Below are positions 1-11,655 of a stretch of 64,000 nt of DNA, piece after piece. Each line of letters starts with the position of its first letter. The first letter of the stretch is position 1. Under the pieces are notes generated by a model. The model made no database searches. It was given only the letters and a program-made list of their open reading frames with translations, and was not told the origin of the DNA. The stretch covers positions 1,860,001-1,924,000 of the forward strand of contig JANCIK010000004.1 of NCBI GenBank assembly GCA_028532985.1, written 5' to 3'. Origin of the DNA: Stropharia rugosoannulata. Its lineage: Eukaryota > Basidiomycota > Agaricomycetes > Agaricales > Strophariaceae. The translations under genes and the position numbers were made by a program.

Positions 1-508
1 AAATGAGCGCCAAAGGCTTTCTTCTTCTCTAGGAGACAATTCTTGAACAAATGACTCTGCCACAGATGCCACAGATGCCTGGTTGTCTTTACGCTCACTG
101 GTAACTACGGGAGCGACCACGAATTTTAGATGTAAAGATGTTATGGAGAAGCCAAGGGTGGATGCTAAAGGATTGGGCCATGGAATTTGAACTTTGACTG
201 ATGATATAGTGCCATCCTGCAGAGACAGTGGTAAACCCTGCAGGTAGCCGTTGATGGTCTTCGTGAAGGTGAGAGGAGTATTGAGTTTAGTGATAAATAC
301 GCACCTCTGAGTTCAAATGAAGATCATTGACTTGAACGTATCCTGCGTTTATCTGCGAGTCTATTTGTCGATAATCGAGTTGACCAGGTTTCAAGAAATG
401 TCCCAGTGACTTCTTGAGAATAAATGTAATGAAACGTTCCTGCAGACCGGATGGGACGGAGAAGTTGATATTAGGGAGGCGTGGAATCCAGGAGGTAAAC
501 CAAGACAT
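1..508 (-). CDS. ATG2: Autophagy-related protein 2 (N-terminal part, cut by window start)
   Basis: Atg2 is a bridge-like lipid transfer protein that links the ER to the growing phagophore. The N-terminal chorein-type segment is visible: it starts MSWFTSWIPRLP and continues with an amphipathic stretch (FITFILKKSLGHFL) and the QLDYRQ...VQVNDLHLN pattern seen at the start of Atg2/Vps13 proteins. Exon 1 is 305-508, followed by a short intron (259-304) with GTGCGT donor and AAG acceptor; exon 2 is 1-258 and runs off the window (TINGYLQGLPLSLQDGTISS, then IPWPNPLASTLGFS). I chose the ATG at 508 because MSW is the usual Atg2 start; an upstream in-frame codon at 517 is TTG. Only about 155 of an expected 1,900 or more residues are present. 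Divergent from the kinetochore gene at 955. Family is fairly sure; Vps13 is less likely given the start and length of the first exon. Confidence 0.8.
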
Positions 509-954
509 GCTGGACAAAAGGCGAAGCCAACGTCGATGTGTTCAGTTCGCTCTGAGAAGTTAAAATCAGGACTGTGAAAGCGGAACTGAAGAGTTCAAGT
601 ATAGGGGCATTACAGGCCTTGAAGCCAAGAGCAGAAGTTAGCCAGAGAGTTTAGGGGTGATGAGCCTATTGTTTATCGAGAAACGATATTATTTCTATAC
701 ATAAGCCGCCCTTTGCAAGTAGTCGCAGTGAACTAGCTTTGAAGGACGCATGCAGCTCTCACCTATAATGCAGCATGTCACGTGCTTTAGTTAGAATGAC
801 CGTGACCTTTCCGTGATGCGTTGCGCGACACTGTTGCGGAACCACTTATTGTACCTTATTATACGCGCTTGGACGACTCTCTCATTACAATATTTCAGAC
901 GCGCACTAACCACAGAGCATCAATCAGTCTTCTCATCTAGACAAATCCATACAT
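509..954. promoter_or_regulatory. Divergent intergenic region between ATG2 and MIS14-like gene
   Basis: About 450 bp shared by the two divergent genes, so it should hold both promoters. Short open frames here (for example around 813) give no recognisable protein. I see no clear TATA box or repeated operator. Confidence 0.4.
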
Positions 955-1772
955 ATGGAGAACAGGGAAGATATCCCCAGGGTTTCTGTGGGTTCAGTAC
1001 AGGACTGGAAAAAGGTTCGGTACAACTACGAGAAAGCGGCGCTTTCCAAGCTAGAGGAACAGGTCGCGTTGAGAGAAATTGAAGCAGAAAAGGAAGCAAT
1101 AAATGCTCATCTCAAAAAGGTTTGTTATCCTTCTTCATCTTTGACGTACCTTACACAAATTTTAACCTCTTATGTTCCCTTGAGTTTATCGAAAGAACAT
1201 TTTTTCTGGCGCAGCCTAATCTGAGGGTGAATGGACATAACTTCGAATCTATGGATGATAGTGGACGTGGTATGCTTTCTTCTGCGAGGATAACGTGCGA
1301 TGGCTAAAAACACAGAGATGGAAGTGTTCGACGAGACCTTGGATAGGCGTATCTGGTCCTTGGCAGACACCAGATTACAGTGGCATAAACGCATTGCGGA
1401 AACAAGGAGAACTGTCCCGAAAGAAATTGAAACCGCTCTGTCTACTCTCCTTGCACAACATGCGGAACTTGATAACACGAGTCTACCTTCAGTCACAGAA
1501 ACGAATGAACAGCCAGTACCTGGATGTGAAGGTGCCGAGTCTGAAAAAGCAATCGCCTGTTTAATTAATTATATTGCAGACATTTTGAACGAGAACATTG
1601 AAGAGACCCTTCAAAATACCCTCGCACTGGCTCACGAACTCAGTCAGGTATGTTTTGGAGTTACTGCGTTTGTAGCTGTTGAATTGAAATGATCCAGACG
1701 GTTAATCGACAACAAGAACGAGGCGAAAGAGTTCGGGATATCGGTTCAAATGTAAAATCATTGAAATCATGA
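955..1772 (+). CDS. Kinetochore protein Mis14/NSL1-like (Mis12 complex subunit)
   Basis: Mis14/NSL1 is a subunit of the four-protein Mis12 complex, which joins inner centromere proteins to Ndc80 and Spc105/KNL1. A clean four-exon model can be read: 955-1119, 1215-1269, 1316-1647 and 1698-1772, giving about 208 residues. Near the start is PRVSVGSVQDWKKVRYNYEK, resembling the family's opening segment; the middle has LDRRIWSLADTRLQWHKRI followed by RRTVPKEIE, resembling the conserved RR-x-x-P region of Mis14; the rest is helical and acidic, and the tail ends KSLKS. Length fits the family (about 200-240 residues). Reading phases at all three introns agree, which supports the model. NUF2, another kinetochore network member, lies at 57 kb. 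The assignment rests on pattern memory of a fast-evolving family, so it is moderate. Confidence 0.55.
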
Positions 1773-1941
1773 CATGTATACCTACATCCTCTTGTAGATG
1801 TAACATCATTGGTCTGGCCCTGTATGACTTCTGTATATCAATACCCTTTTATGTCCCTGATTATGCAACCATATGGATGGAGGTTGACAACAGACAGCTT
1901 TGGATGTATGTTTTCGCCATATAACAACTTACAAAAACAGT

Positions 1942-2767
1942 CTATGAACCGCGGAAACCACCTCGTCCTCCCCCGCGTCCACCAAACCCACGGCCACCGC
2001 GATCCCCTCCACGGAAGCCACCACCTCCGCCTCGGAAACCTCCTCCCCCTCCACGTCCTCCGGAAAAGCCTCCTCTTGAACCGCCTCGGGCACCTCTTGC
2101 AAAACCTCGCGGCGCACCCCGCGGTCCAGCACGACCTGCAGCTCCAGCACGACCACGCTCTGAAAGATATGTTAGACAATAATTCATGACATTCATGCCT
2201 ATTCTCACTTGTGACACCTATGCCATGATAAGACGGTCAGCAGCAAGTACGTCGTTAAATTCAAATGCGGCATACCTCCAGCAACCTTTGGTTTTGGTAA
2301 GAAGCGCTCGATGGGCAACAGTTTGTCACCGCCGATGTAGACTTTGTCTCCTTTTTTGAAGCTGCTTGCTACCATACCATCTCCCATTTTGATAGAAAAG
2401 TACACTTCATTTATAGGACCTAAGATTTCATCGACTTTGCCTATTTGTGACTTATTTTGCAGGTATATTGGGGCATTGAAGTACGGAACTTTGTCTGCCA
2501 TTAGGGACGAGCAGAGCATCTCGTCTTCAACAGCATGGATGAATATACCCATTTCTGTTGTAAAACTTAGAAATTTTTCAAAACGAATTACAACTCAGAG
2601 AGACACACCGAGAACTTGATCAGGAGGACCGAAGTCGCGCTGCTGGTAGCCTCCACGTCCACCTCCACGGGGAGCTAACGATACTTGTAAGTACCATTTT
2701 TTATTTTTTTTGGAATCAACAAACCTCCTCCACCGCGACCACCAAATCCTCTGCCTCCTCGACTCAT
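1942..2767 (-). CDS. GAR1: H/ACA ribonucleoprotein complex subunit GAR1
   Basis: Gar1 is one of four core proteins of H/ACA snoRNPs, which convert uridine to pseudouridine in rRNA and snRNA in the nucleolus. Exons on the minus strand: 2725-2767, 2609-2674 (acceptor could be 9 bp earlier, at 2683), 2276-2554 and 1942-2159. The splice between exons 2 and 3 restores the family sequence PPDQVLEMG. The central fold follows: [55 protein letters not shown] and LPKPK. Both ends are glycine/arginine rich (RGG), a short N-terminal one and a long C-terminal one, as in yeast Gar1. The protein ends GGFRGS. About 200 residues. Very confident. Confidence 0.95.
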
Positions 2768-3128
2768 CGAAATTCCTATAATATGTAGTGGGGTAGAATA
2801 GTTCTGATACGGCCGGCGGAGGTTTGCTTGACAGTAGTCCAGGTACAGGAGTCGTCGCGATCGTCGTTGGAAAAGTTACACAATTATCCGAGTTAGAGGC
2901 CGGAGAACAAGAGAAGAAATTGCTTATATAAGCCACCTGTAAAGTGACGGTCGGCTCTCTTTCTCAACGGTAACCGGTAACTCGTACAGTTGGACGCAAA
3001 TTAGACAGACTTTGGACAAACACTCCTTACCTGGAGAATTTCATAGTATCTAGTAGTAAATTTATTTAATTGAATAAATCACAGAAGGTATGTATGTAAT
3101 TATACAATACTAGCAAAGAATATATAAT
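2768..3128. other. Intergenic, GAR1 upstream region / 3' end of RCO1-like gene
   Basis: No gene seen. It lies upstream of GAR1 and downstream of the stop of the next minus-strand gene, so it should hold the GAR1 promoter and the 3' UTR of the neighbour. AT-rich near 3040-3120. Confidence 0.4.
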
Positions 3129-6100
3129 TTAACGTCGTGTAGGAGTCTCTAAATGAGAAGTCATCGTAGTAAGAGAGTTATTATTTGTGTTGTATGTGCC
3201 TAAGCGACTTGGAGGAAGTCGGATTTTGAGAGATGGCGTGATAGACAGGGATGGCGAAAGTAAAGGGATGGAAGACGAGGCCGGTGGCGTCGTTTGATTG
3301 CTCGCATGTGTCTGCCCTTGACGCACCGGGGTGCGTTTCGTTTTTCGAGCTTCTCCATCTTGTTTTGCCTCTTTGTCGACTTTCTCCTCCTTGACGTTTT
3401 TGGACGCGTCGCGATGATCATTCAGATCGGCAGAATTCTCCACCTCAGCAGACGGCAAGTCTTCGTCCCTCACTTTTCTCTTTCGTCCGCGTTTTTCCTT
3501 GGTTTCTTTGACCACATTTTCCGTCTCTTTCAGCTTCGGTTGGCGACCGTTGCGAGCCGTCGCGCGGGGAGCCTAGATGAATTCAGACAGGATGCTGAAC
3601 AAAGGAAAAAATCGTGGACGTTACCTTTGGTAGACTGCTTGAAGATGCACCTGAATTCTCGTTGATTAGTTGTACACCGTCGGCTTCTTCTAACTATATT
3701 GCACATGGTTAGGTCCAGCTCAATATATGTGCGTACACTAATATGATCGGTGCGTACTTTCACGTTGGCCAGCTTCACTTTGCTTGGATTTATAGCTGCA
3801 TTTGAGTTAGACGATAAAACCTGGGAAACTTCCTCTCCCTGCTTTATTGAGCTCTGTATTCAGGCGTTAGATTTGCTCTCGGTTATACAGAAAATGACAT
3901 TACTCGTGATGATACGCTTGGCCCAGGCGTGTCATGTACAGGGTTCTTGCTCCTCGATCGTAACTGTCGTGTACTGGTTTCAGGAGCAACCTGATGCGTT
4001 GTTCGTTTCCGTCTCATTGCAGATATCGTAACACTTGACGATGTGTTGAGGGATTCACTTGATCGATTTAAATTATTGACAGGGCGTTCTACAATTGGAT
4101 ACTTTCGGAGGAAGTTTTAGTTATGAAGAAGAAAAAATGCCCCAAAAAGATAATTACCTTCCGTGGGCGTCCCACTTTGTTCTTCACAGGCGGTTTGGGA
4201 AGCTCAACTTCTGTTTGAACACCTCGATCTTGCGTCTTTTTTCCACGAGCGTGGGAACCCTCAGGTCTCCGCGAAGTGGAAAATCCATACAGTAACTGCG
4301 AAAGGGCGTTAGGTAGCGCTAGGAAAGTTAAGGGATGATGACCTTACCTTGGCGGCGGACAAATCATCCAGATCTCCATTCATATCTACATCAGGCGACA
4401 TGAGCTCATCCGAATCATCCAGTGAGCTCAAGGATGTCAGTGGAGAAGACATCCCTGAAACCATTCCCGCATCCCTGTTCGAAATCAGAAAAGCACCGGA
4501 ACTCAGATTAAGGCTAAAGCCCACTTATTCAGATGTTCATCCCATTTGTTAAGTTTGTTCCAGAAATCGAGAACGATCACGCGCTCAGGTACTCTGTATC
4601 GGCGACCATTGATGAGGACTTCGTCTGTCGGCATGTTGCGGGTAGGTACTGTCAAAGAGTACTCTGGGTCTATAACTTCTATATTGCCGTTGTTGTATTG
4701 TCGAGGTCTGTGGATTTCGATTGGTGCTGCATGTTGTTTAGGGATACGACGTTTAGGTGCCTGTGATGCGCCGTCCACAATGAAATACTGATTTAGACAT
4801 GTCAAACGAAATCGCATAACGGGACGTACCAATACCCTTTCAGCGTGATTTGGGCACATCCATTTTTTATTATAAGGCGGGATTGTGGGGAGCGGTGGAT
4901 CGATACAATCCATATGCCAATGCGAATTGCAATAATCGCATGATATAATATTTTGCCATGAATCAGGCGTGCTCTCTTTGGAGCTTGATCTGCGGGTTGT
5001 TTTCGCAGTAGGGACAGTTGCAGAAAGACTGTTTGGGAGAGCTGATAAACCGCACTGAAAACACAGAACAGGCCCTCCATTTCTGTCTCGCAAGCGGCGT
5101 GAGTCTCGATCTTCTAATTGACCATGTCGGCTGCAGCGAAATGCGTCAGCGCGCATCAGGCAGGATTATGAAAACAAAATCACTTCAGACGAGGGGGTTT
5201 CACTTCAGAACTATCAACATAGTTGCCTTTCGGCCCGGTTGCAACTAATGCAGAAGTTGTAAATTGACGGCGGTGGGAGAAAGGTGAAAATTACCATCTT
5301 TGAAGAAAGTTCTGATGTCTTCTGGCAGTTGGAATTCAACTGGGTTGGATACCTGCAGCTGTTGAATGGCCGCAGACAAAAGGGAAGGCGGCGGTTTGCG
5401 GGGAGGATGCTGCGTTTGTGGGTGAATTTGACATCGACTAAACGATGTGCGACATTTTGTAATCACCTTACGAGCCACACACGTGGAACAGAACCATCGG
5501 GCATCGCCATCATCATCGACACCCTCAAGGGGAGGGTCTAAGCACCAGAAGTGAAATGCCCGAGGGCAACCGTCACAGTATACTAGTGAGCCGTAGGAAC
5601 GACAAGACGAACAGTGGTCTTCGTTATTGAGCTGTAAAAAGATACATGTTGAGCGATAAATGAAAAATTTCGGAGAGACATACAAGATTGCTCGGTGGCT
5701 CGGGCGAGTTGAGTGATATCGCCCTTGGTTCCTCTTTGACTCGAAGAGGAGGACTATCAACCTCCTTTCCTTTTTCTTTGCCCTTCCTTCTCGGTCTGCC
5801 CACAGGGGCAGCAGGCGGTGGCGGTGGGGGATCTAAGAGATTTACAGATGAATTCGACCTAGAAAGAGACGGTTCTTTGTCTACGACCAGCATAGGCGAA
5901 TCCAAGTCGTAGGGTTCCATTTGCGTGATAGCATCGGTATCCTGGGTCAGCGCAATGTTGTTGCTCTGATTGCGGGCTGATGCCCTCTGAGCACGGCGAG
6001 TAACACTGCAGGTATATCGTCGACGTTTCAACAAGCCAGCAGTTCGGTGGTAGTACAAGAATCAACATGATAGATATTAGCATGAGTTCTGGTCAAATAT

Positions 6101-6407
6101 ACAGGTAAAGGACGCACCCCTTGTCAACTCTGGCTCTCTTGGAGCGGGGCCCTTCCAGGTCTTGTCCTATCAAAGTTCCATGGCTAAGACCAGAATACGT
6201 GGATCCAGGATCAGACGTTGGAAGATAAGAGTAAGCCATTGAAGGTTTCCTAGGGTCGCGCTTTAGAACTTGTTGCTGCAATGAAGCGGCAGAGGGAGGA
6301 CCGGGCAGAATCTCGGTGGCTAGACTAGAATCCCCTTCGAGATGAGGTGGCTGATGAACTGGAACACCAGGCAGCAAGTATGCCGGTATACTCGCTGTTG
6401 TAGCCAT
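3129..6407 (-). CDS. Rco1-like double PHD-finger protein (Rpd3S-type deacetylase subunit)
   Basis: Rco1 is the PHD-finger subunit of the Rpd3S histone deacetylase complex, which acts over transcribed genes. About ten exons on the minus strand. Exon 1 starts at ATG 6407 (MATTASIPAYLLPG). A GRPRRKGKEKGK basic patch at about 5790 resembles an AT hook. PHD1 lies at about 5480-5630 (HCSSC, YCDGC, FHFWC, WFCSTC). It is followed by NPVEFQLPEDIRTFFKDG at about 5300-5350, resembling the Sin3-interaction segment after PHD1 in Rco1. PHD2 lies at about 4850-5080 (CFQC, ISCDYC, HWHMDCIDPPLP, KWMCPNH). A second VGRPRK patch is at about 4160. The tail (KEKRGRKRKVRDED) is basic with a Ser/Thr/Pro-rich end. 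Small exons between 3570 and 4030 were joined by GT-AG and frame. PHD proteins of the Cti6/Ntc type are alternatives, but the double PHD and spacer favour Rco1. Confidence 0.7.
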
Positions 6408-7619
6408 GCTCTCGAAAAGTGAGAGTCCAAGCAGCCCTATCGAATGGAGGAAGGTAGAAGAGGTTAGGGAACAAGCGGACAAATCAGGTCAGGCCGACTG
6501 ACAGTGCCTGGCTCCATTGACACATTCACATTTTTGCTTATGTTTTCAGTTTAACAACTGGTCCCTAACACATTATTAGATTCACTCCTACCCATGGACG
6601 CTGAAACGACTACAATAATGCTAGTCACAGGCAAAATATGGACTTTTTGAACTTTACGAAGGGCGGGTAAAAGTAAAAGTAAAAGTACCGACGAAAGTGG
6701 CCATCACCAAACGACTAAGGGCGACATTACTTTCTACTAATGATAAAATACTACTACTAGAAGAGCTACCGCAACCATCTGTTGTATAAGGCGAAGGCAA
6801 GTCTAAGCATGCTTCTGTAAAGTTAAAACCGAGGCGCGACTTCAAATTCACTGAAAAGTGATCCCGGGCAATTCACCGCTTCGGCATAAATCGAGTTTTA
6901 TGCGAGGTATTAGATGCGGAGTGTTACGTGGCAGAGGAAAAGGAGCAGATATAAATGTGGAGTACGCTCACCCAAAGGAAGTTATATGAGCGACCCAGCA
7001 GAAAGAAAGAATATGTTTGAAGCGAGTCCTTGACTCTTAAGCGCTGAGATTTAGTACTTGAGTCCATGTTGCTACGACGGCATCCAGGTGAATATGCCAT
7101 TATTAAACTGCTTAACAAGGCAATCATAAGAAGGGAGGAATCTATGAGGGTGACTTTTATGGGGCGGACATTGTACGGATCGAATACACTGGGCTTGCCA
7201 GCTCAGCAACTTGCACCGGGTGGGCCGAACAGAAATCAAGTTGAGCATCGTGAGCATATATTGTTGCACAATTCATAGAGAAGGTCATAGCATCGTGGAT
7301 TTTGTTAACCAAGCCTGAGGATTTTAGTAGCCTTCCACCGAGAGTTCCGGAGCCACGCAATCGAATACAGCCCCAGTTAAAATAGTAATGATTTAGGGGG
7401 CCGACTTCCAGCATCAAATTCAAGCTTGGCATATAAACGGACGGTAATGTAACTATCCATGCGTATCCTTCGTGAGCGAGAGATGAACTAAGAGATGCAA
7501 AGAGCGTCAAGCTTTAAGCTTCAAAGTGGGACGTTGACACCCTCGAAAGCAGAACCAAACAAGTCGCCAAATGGAAGTGACCATCTTACATTCAACCTCA
7601 GCTCTTTATCTGCTCAACC
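6408..7619. other. Intergenic, 1.2 kb; possible decayed MAPEG-like coding sequence
   Basis: No intact gene can be supported. On the minus strand, 7510 down to 7157, a 117-codon open frame contains EGYAWIVTLPSVYMP near its start and NCATIYAHDAQLDF further on, loosely recalling the start and the FNCxQRAHxNxLE signature of microsomal glutathione S-transferase (MAPEG) proteins. The key residues do not match well and no continuation was found, so at best it is a relic. A short GTAAAA repeat lies near 6667-6685. Confidence 0.25.
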
Positions 7620-8654
7620 ATGGCTAATACCACCATCGCTGGCGCACAAGCAATCCATGGGCAAAATCCGCAGGTGAAGTATTGTTATAGCATGGTGTAC
7701 TGGCAGCTTCTCATTGACCCAGTTCTTAGTTGAAACCGTAATTCGAAATCGAATTTATGAGTCGACTTACTGGAAGGAGCACTGTTTTGCTCTTACGGGT
7801 AAGAGGATTTTCTGCCGCTTTTCTGAACTCAAAGTAATTACCGTCATCAAGCCGAGTCTCTGATCAACAAGGCAATTGAAGTTCGCTTCATAGGTGGCGT
7901 TTATGGGAATCAGAGACCAACGGAATTTCTATGTCTATTGTTGAAGCTGTTACAAATACAGCCAGAGAAAGAAATTTTGGTAGAGTATTTACGAGCAGAA
8001 GAATTTAAGTGAGTCATACAAGGATATCGGATGGATTGTCAACTTTCATTGATGCATGTACTGTGAAGATATCTTCGTGCCCTTGCAGCGTTGTACATTC
8101 GGATGACATTCCGTGCCGTAGACGTATACGAGCTCCTGGAGCCATTGCTCAAGGATTATCGGAAACTTAGGCTAAGGAACATGAGTAAGTATTTCATCAC
8201 CTCTTGTTGTCAATCTATTAATATTATTCGAGCTGGTTACTCCTTGGTTTTCATGGACGAGTTTATTTACAGTCTGTTGACCGAAGAAAGAGTATGCGAT
8301 ATAATTATGCCACGACTTGCCAAACGTTCGGTTTTGGAAGAGAACGGTGATATGGGTCCTAGGAAAAGTAGGCTACTGTCTGCTATGGAAGGTGAAAGTG
8401 AACATGGAAGCGACGAGGAGCGTAGTAGGAGTCGCAGCCGCGACTCCGACAGGAGCAGGAAGAGCAGCAGAAGTAATTCTCAAAGCAGGAACGGGAGCAG
8501 GAGCAGGAGCAAGCCTCGATCTGAAAGCAGGAGTCGAAGTGTACAGCGTTCATCTAGGTCCCCTTCAGTTACAGGCTCGCGATATCTTTCTCGCAGTCCG
8601 TCCAGATCTCCAAGTCGTTCCCCTTTACCCGGCACAATGGATGTCGATATGTGA
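7620..8654 (+). CDS. PRP38: Pre-mRNA-splicing factor PRP38
   Basis: Prp38 is a tri-snRNP / B-complex spliceosome protein needed for activation of the spliceosome. Five exons: 7620-7673 (MANTTIAGAQAIHGQNP), then FLVETVIRNRIYESTYWKEH, then AESLINKAIEVRFIGGVYGN through LLLKLLQIQPEKEILVEYL, then YLRALAALYIRMTFRAVDVY, then a last exon with LVFMDEFIYSLLTEERVCDI and LPRL-like PRLAKR. Introns fall inside conserved blocks and the phases close. The last 100 residues are an Arg/Ser domain (many RS and SR pairs between 8400 and 8620), which yeast Prp38 lacks but metazoan and many fungal orthologues carry. Stop at 8652. Convergent with the uL15m gene, 23 bp apart. Very confident. Confidence 0.95.
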
Positions 8655-8677
8655 CCTAATATGTACTACATTCTATA

Positions 8678-9608
8678 TTAATGACTCTGCACAATTATCT
8701 GCTGCTTTTTCCAGCGACCGAGCTGGCTTGCCAACTCTTTCCAACGCTCTTCTACAAAGGGCATGCCTTCCAACGTCTTCAAGGTCTGAGGAGATATAAA
8801 TCCTCGGTTTTTATATTTGCCATACCAAACTGGAATCAGGAGAGTTAATAGCGTTACCACGGGATATCTTTTTTTTAACACATACCAATGTCTTCACGTC
8901 GAGTAGGTGCTGCCGCCAATCTGTCTATGCGACCCTCTACGCAGTCCTGTAGGGCTAGATTATTGTAGTATTTGCAAACAACTTTACCGCCTGTCTTCTC
9001 TATCGCATCAATGGCGCTTTTGCTGGCTCGTGATGCGACAATGTACATTGGCTGCGTGAAATGGCTCGCACCCTGAGAGAAAACAGCATATTAATATACC
9101 CTTGGTAATGGGCAGGTAAAAACGTACATCTCCAAGAATTTTAACCCCGTCGTGCACTTGGTGAATGCACCCACTCATTAATAAATCCCGTGCGGTTATA
9201 GGATTTTCTGGGGAAGATTTGAGCCGGCCTTGCTCTACCCAATATTGTATCCTGTCGAGATTTACAGGTGCCCAAGTTTTCTCGTTTCTGAGCGGTAAGA
9301 AGAAGATATTTGCGACAGCGGAGGTTGCCTACTGGTTAACAAAGCCTCGCTTTGGAAATAGCTTTGTGATAGGTGTTTGACCTCCTTCAAATCCGGGCTT
9401 TATTCCAGGACCAGAGCGCGATTTCTGACCATTAGCACCTCGTCCAGCAGTTCCTCCGTAACCCGACCCTTGGCCTCTGCCAACACGTTTGGGCTGAAAT
9501 ATAGGTCAGTCGGTTAAGGGAATTTAGAGGAAGCAAACAAACTAAGTGCTGGGAGCCTGGAGCTGGCTTCAAATTCGCCAAATTGATACGGCCAATTCTG
9601 GATGCCAT
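8678..9608 (-). CDS. MRPL10: Mitochondrial large-subunit ribosomal protein uL15m (MRPL10-type)
   Basis: Component of the mitochondrial 54S ribosomal subunit. The ATG at 9606-9608 begins [20 protein letters not shown]. The second exon (about 9330-9492) holds the glycine-rich L15 signature: [48 protein letters not shown]. The third, at about 9130-9290, carries [20 protein letters not shown] and [14 protein letters not shown], typical of fungal mitochondrial L15. A fourth exon runs [20 protein letters not shown], and the last exon ends [16 protein letters not shown]. The N-terminus is basic and Asn/Lys/Ala rich, compatible with import into mitochondria. Divergent from the tRNA modification gene at 9813. 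Confidence 0.9.
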
Positions 9609-9812
9609 GGCTGCATAGATGGTGGAATTCAGCAGACGAACTTTGCTAGCAGTAACTGACTTACATAAGTGATGATCGGAACAGACTACATGTTTTGTTG
9701 GCAACGACCAAATAAACAGAGGCTCAAGCTAGCCTATGACCTAAATAAGTTCATTGGCTAATATTATTATTGAGGTTCATCGCTGAATTCTTCTACTACA
9801 CTACAGGGTGGT

Positions 9813-11655
9813 ATGGCTGTTCCATACCGACCGATAATTGCGATATGTGGGACGACTGGTGTTGGGAAGTCGAAATTGGCAGTGGACCTTGCCCTCCAGG
9901 TTAATCGTCACTGCCGCCGACTTGGATGGCAAGGCGCAAAAATCATCAATGCAGACGCAATGCAAGTATATAAAGGCCTCGATGTTCTTACAAATAAAAT
10001 GCCTGAATCGGAACGTTCAGGTATTCCGCACCTGCTCATGGGCTTCAAGGAGCCTGGAGAACAATATGTTGTGGGTGATTGGGTACAAGATGCTATAGCA
10101 CAGGTCAGACTGGTGTCGTATGCTTTATAAACTTTAATCACCCAGCTTAATCAATAGATAGATGAAATGCACAGAAACAATGAGTTGCCTATCATTGTCG
10201 GAGGGACGTCGTATTGGATTCAACATCTGATCTTTCCGAGCCAATTGATGTCTAAAGAATCCCCAGCGTCTAAACCACAACAACAAAAATCACGCTCGGA
10301 AGATCTGGAGAGGTCCATCAACACACTCCCCCCAGATCTGAAGGATTTGCTGCAGAACCTTCCTTTGGAGGCACCGTCTGCAAAAGAAAATCCAGATAAA
10401 GCCTTTCAGATGCATCAGTTGCTGAGTTCTCTTGATCCGATTATGTCGCGGCGCTGGCATTGGAAAGATACACGGAAGGTGCTGAGAAGTCTGGAAGTTA
10501 TCAATGAAACTGGTCGATTGCCTAGCTCAATTATTGCGGAACAGTCTGCTCTTGTGGTAGAGGGCAATCAACCAAGGTATCGCCAATTGAATCTGCACCC
10601 AATGGTCACTTACAGGTAACTTGTTTCAATTACTAGATTCAGTACGTTAGCATTTTGGCTATATGCAGATACAACTCTGCTACATGGTCGGCTGGATGCT
10701 CGTGTCGATGATATGATCTCCGTATGAAAGCTATTCGGTTTTTACGACGGTTACTCAATCATATATGTAGCAAGGTCTCGTGGACGAAGTTAAAACTTTG
10801 TACGATGAAGCAGCGAAGTGTCAGCAAACCCCCAATTCCGGCTGCAACACGTCTGCAGACTATACACTTGGCATTTATCAATCCATCGGTCAGTTACCTT
10901 ACAATTACGATATGTGTTAAATGACTTAACGTCGGCGACTGCAGGGTATAAAGAATTCTGTAATTATCTGATTTCTCCGTCGGACGTAACATTCAAAGAG
11001 GCATGCGAACGAATGAAGATATCCACTCGTCAATACGCAAAACGACAAATTTCTTGGATACGCAATAAGCTGCTACCGGCTACCAATGCAGCAAATACTA
11101 AACAGAGAAAGGCTTCATTATACTTACTGGATGCCACAAGTGAGTGCTCAGCAGCTCGAGTGTACACAAGGTTTCGAATGTCCGTTTAGCTCTGGGGGAG
11201 AACTGGTTGCTGAACGTGCAGAGCCCGGCTTATGATATTTTACAAGGTCGGTCATTTATCCTGCTGTAAATACTACAGCTAACGGTACTGAAGCATTTCT
11301 GGAACGCCGGGCATTGCCAAACCCTCTGTCGCTCTCGGAGACTGCATCAAATCTTCTCAAAATACCACAGAAAGATGTCAGGTGGGTGTTATATCTCGTA
11401 TTATTCCAGTGATTGTTATTCAACCGTTGTTTTAGCCCTTATTCTGTTCTACAAGCACGGAAAAGGCGAATCTGCAATATTTGCACCACTCAGAACAATC
11501 GGCCGGTCATGATTGAGGAGGGTTCGGAATGGGATATACATACCAAGACTCGTAGTCATCGCCGTTTAGCGAGCAAAAGGTCACAGAATTATCAGCCTTG
11601 CCTCCCTAAGTCAAATCTTGATGTAGGGTCTGACAGTGATAATAGTTCAAAATGA
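9813..11655 (+). CDS. MOD5: tRNA dimethylallyltransferase (isopentenyl transferase, Mod5/MiaA family)
   Basis: Transfers an isopentenyl group from dimethylallyl diphosphate to A37 of tRNAs that read codons beginning with U, in cytosol and mitochondria. The N-terminus holds the P-loop GTTGVGKSKLAVDLA (residues about 11-25) and the tRNA/DMAPP region INADAMQVYKGLDVLTNK. Later come LPIIVGGTSYWIQHLIF, the FWLYADTTLLHGRLDARVDD segment with GLVDEVKTLYDEA, then IGYKEF-like GYKEFCNYL and the helical RMKISTRQYAKRQISWIRNK block. Near the C-terminus CNICTTQNN...HTKTRSHRR forms a matrin-type C2H2 zinc finger (C-x2-C, H-x5-H), as in eukaryotic Mod5/Tit1/TRIT1. Seven or eight exons; inner ones near 10650-10730 and 11180-11390 were joined by frame. 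About 470 residues. Confident. Confidence 0.93.
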
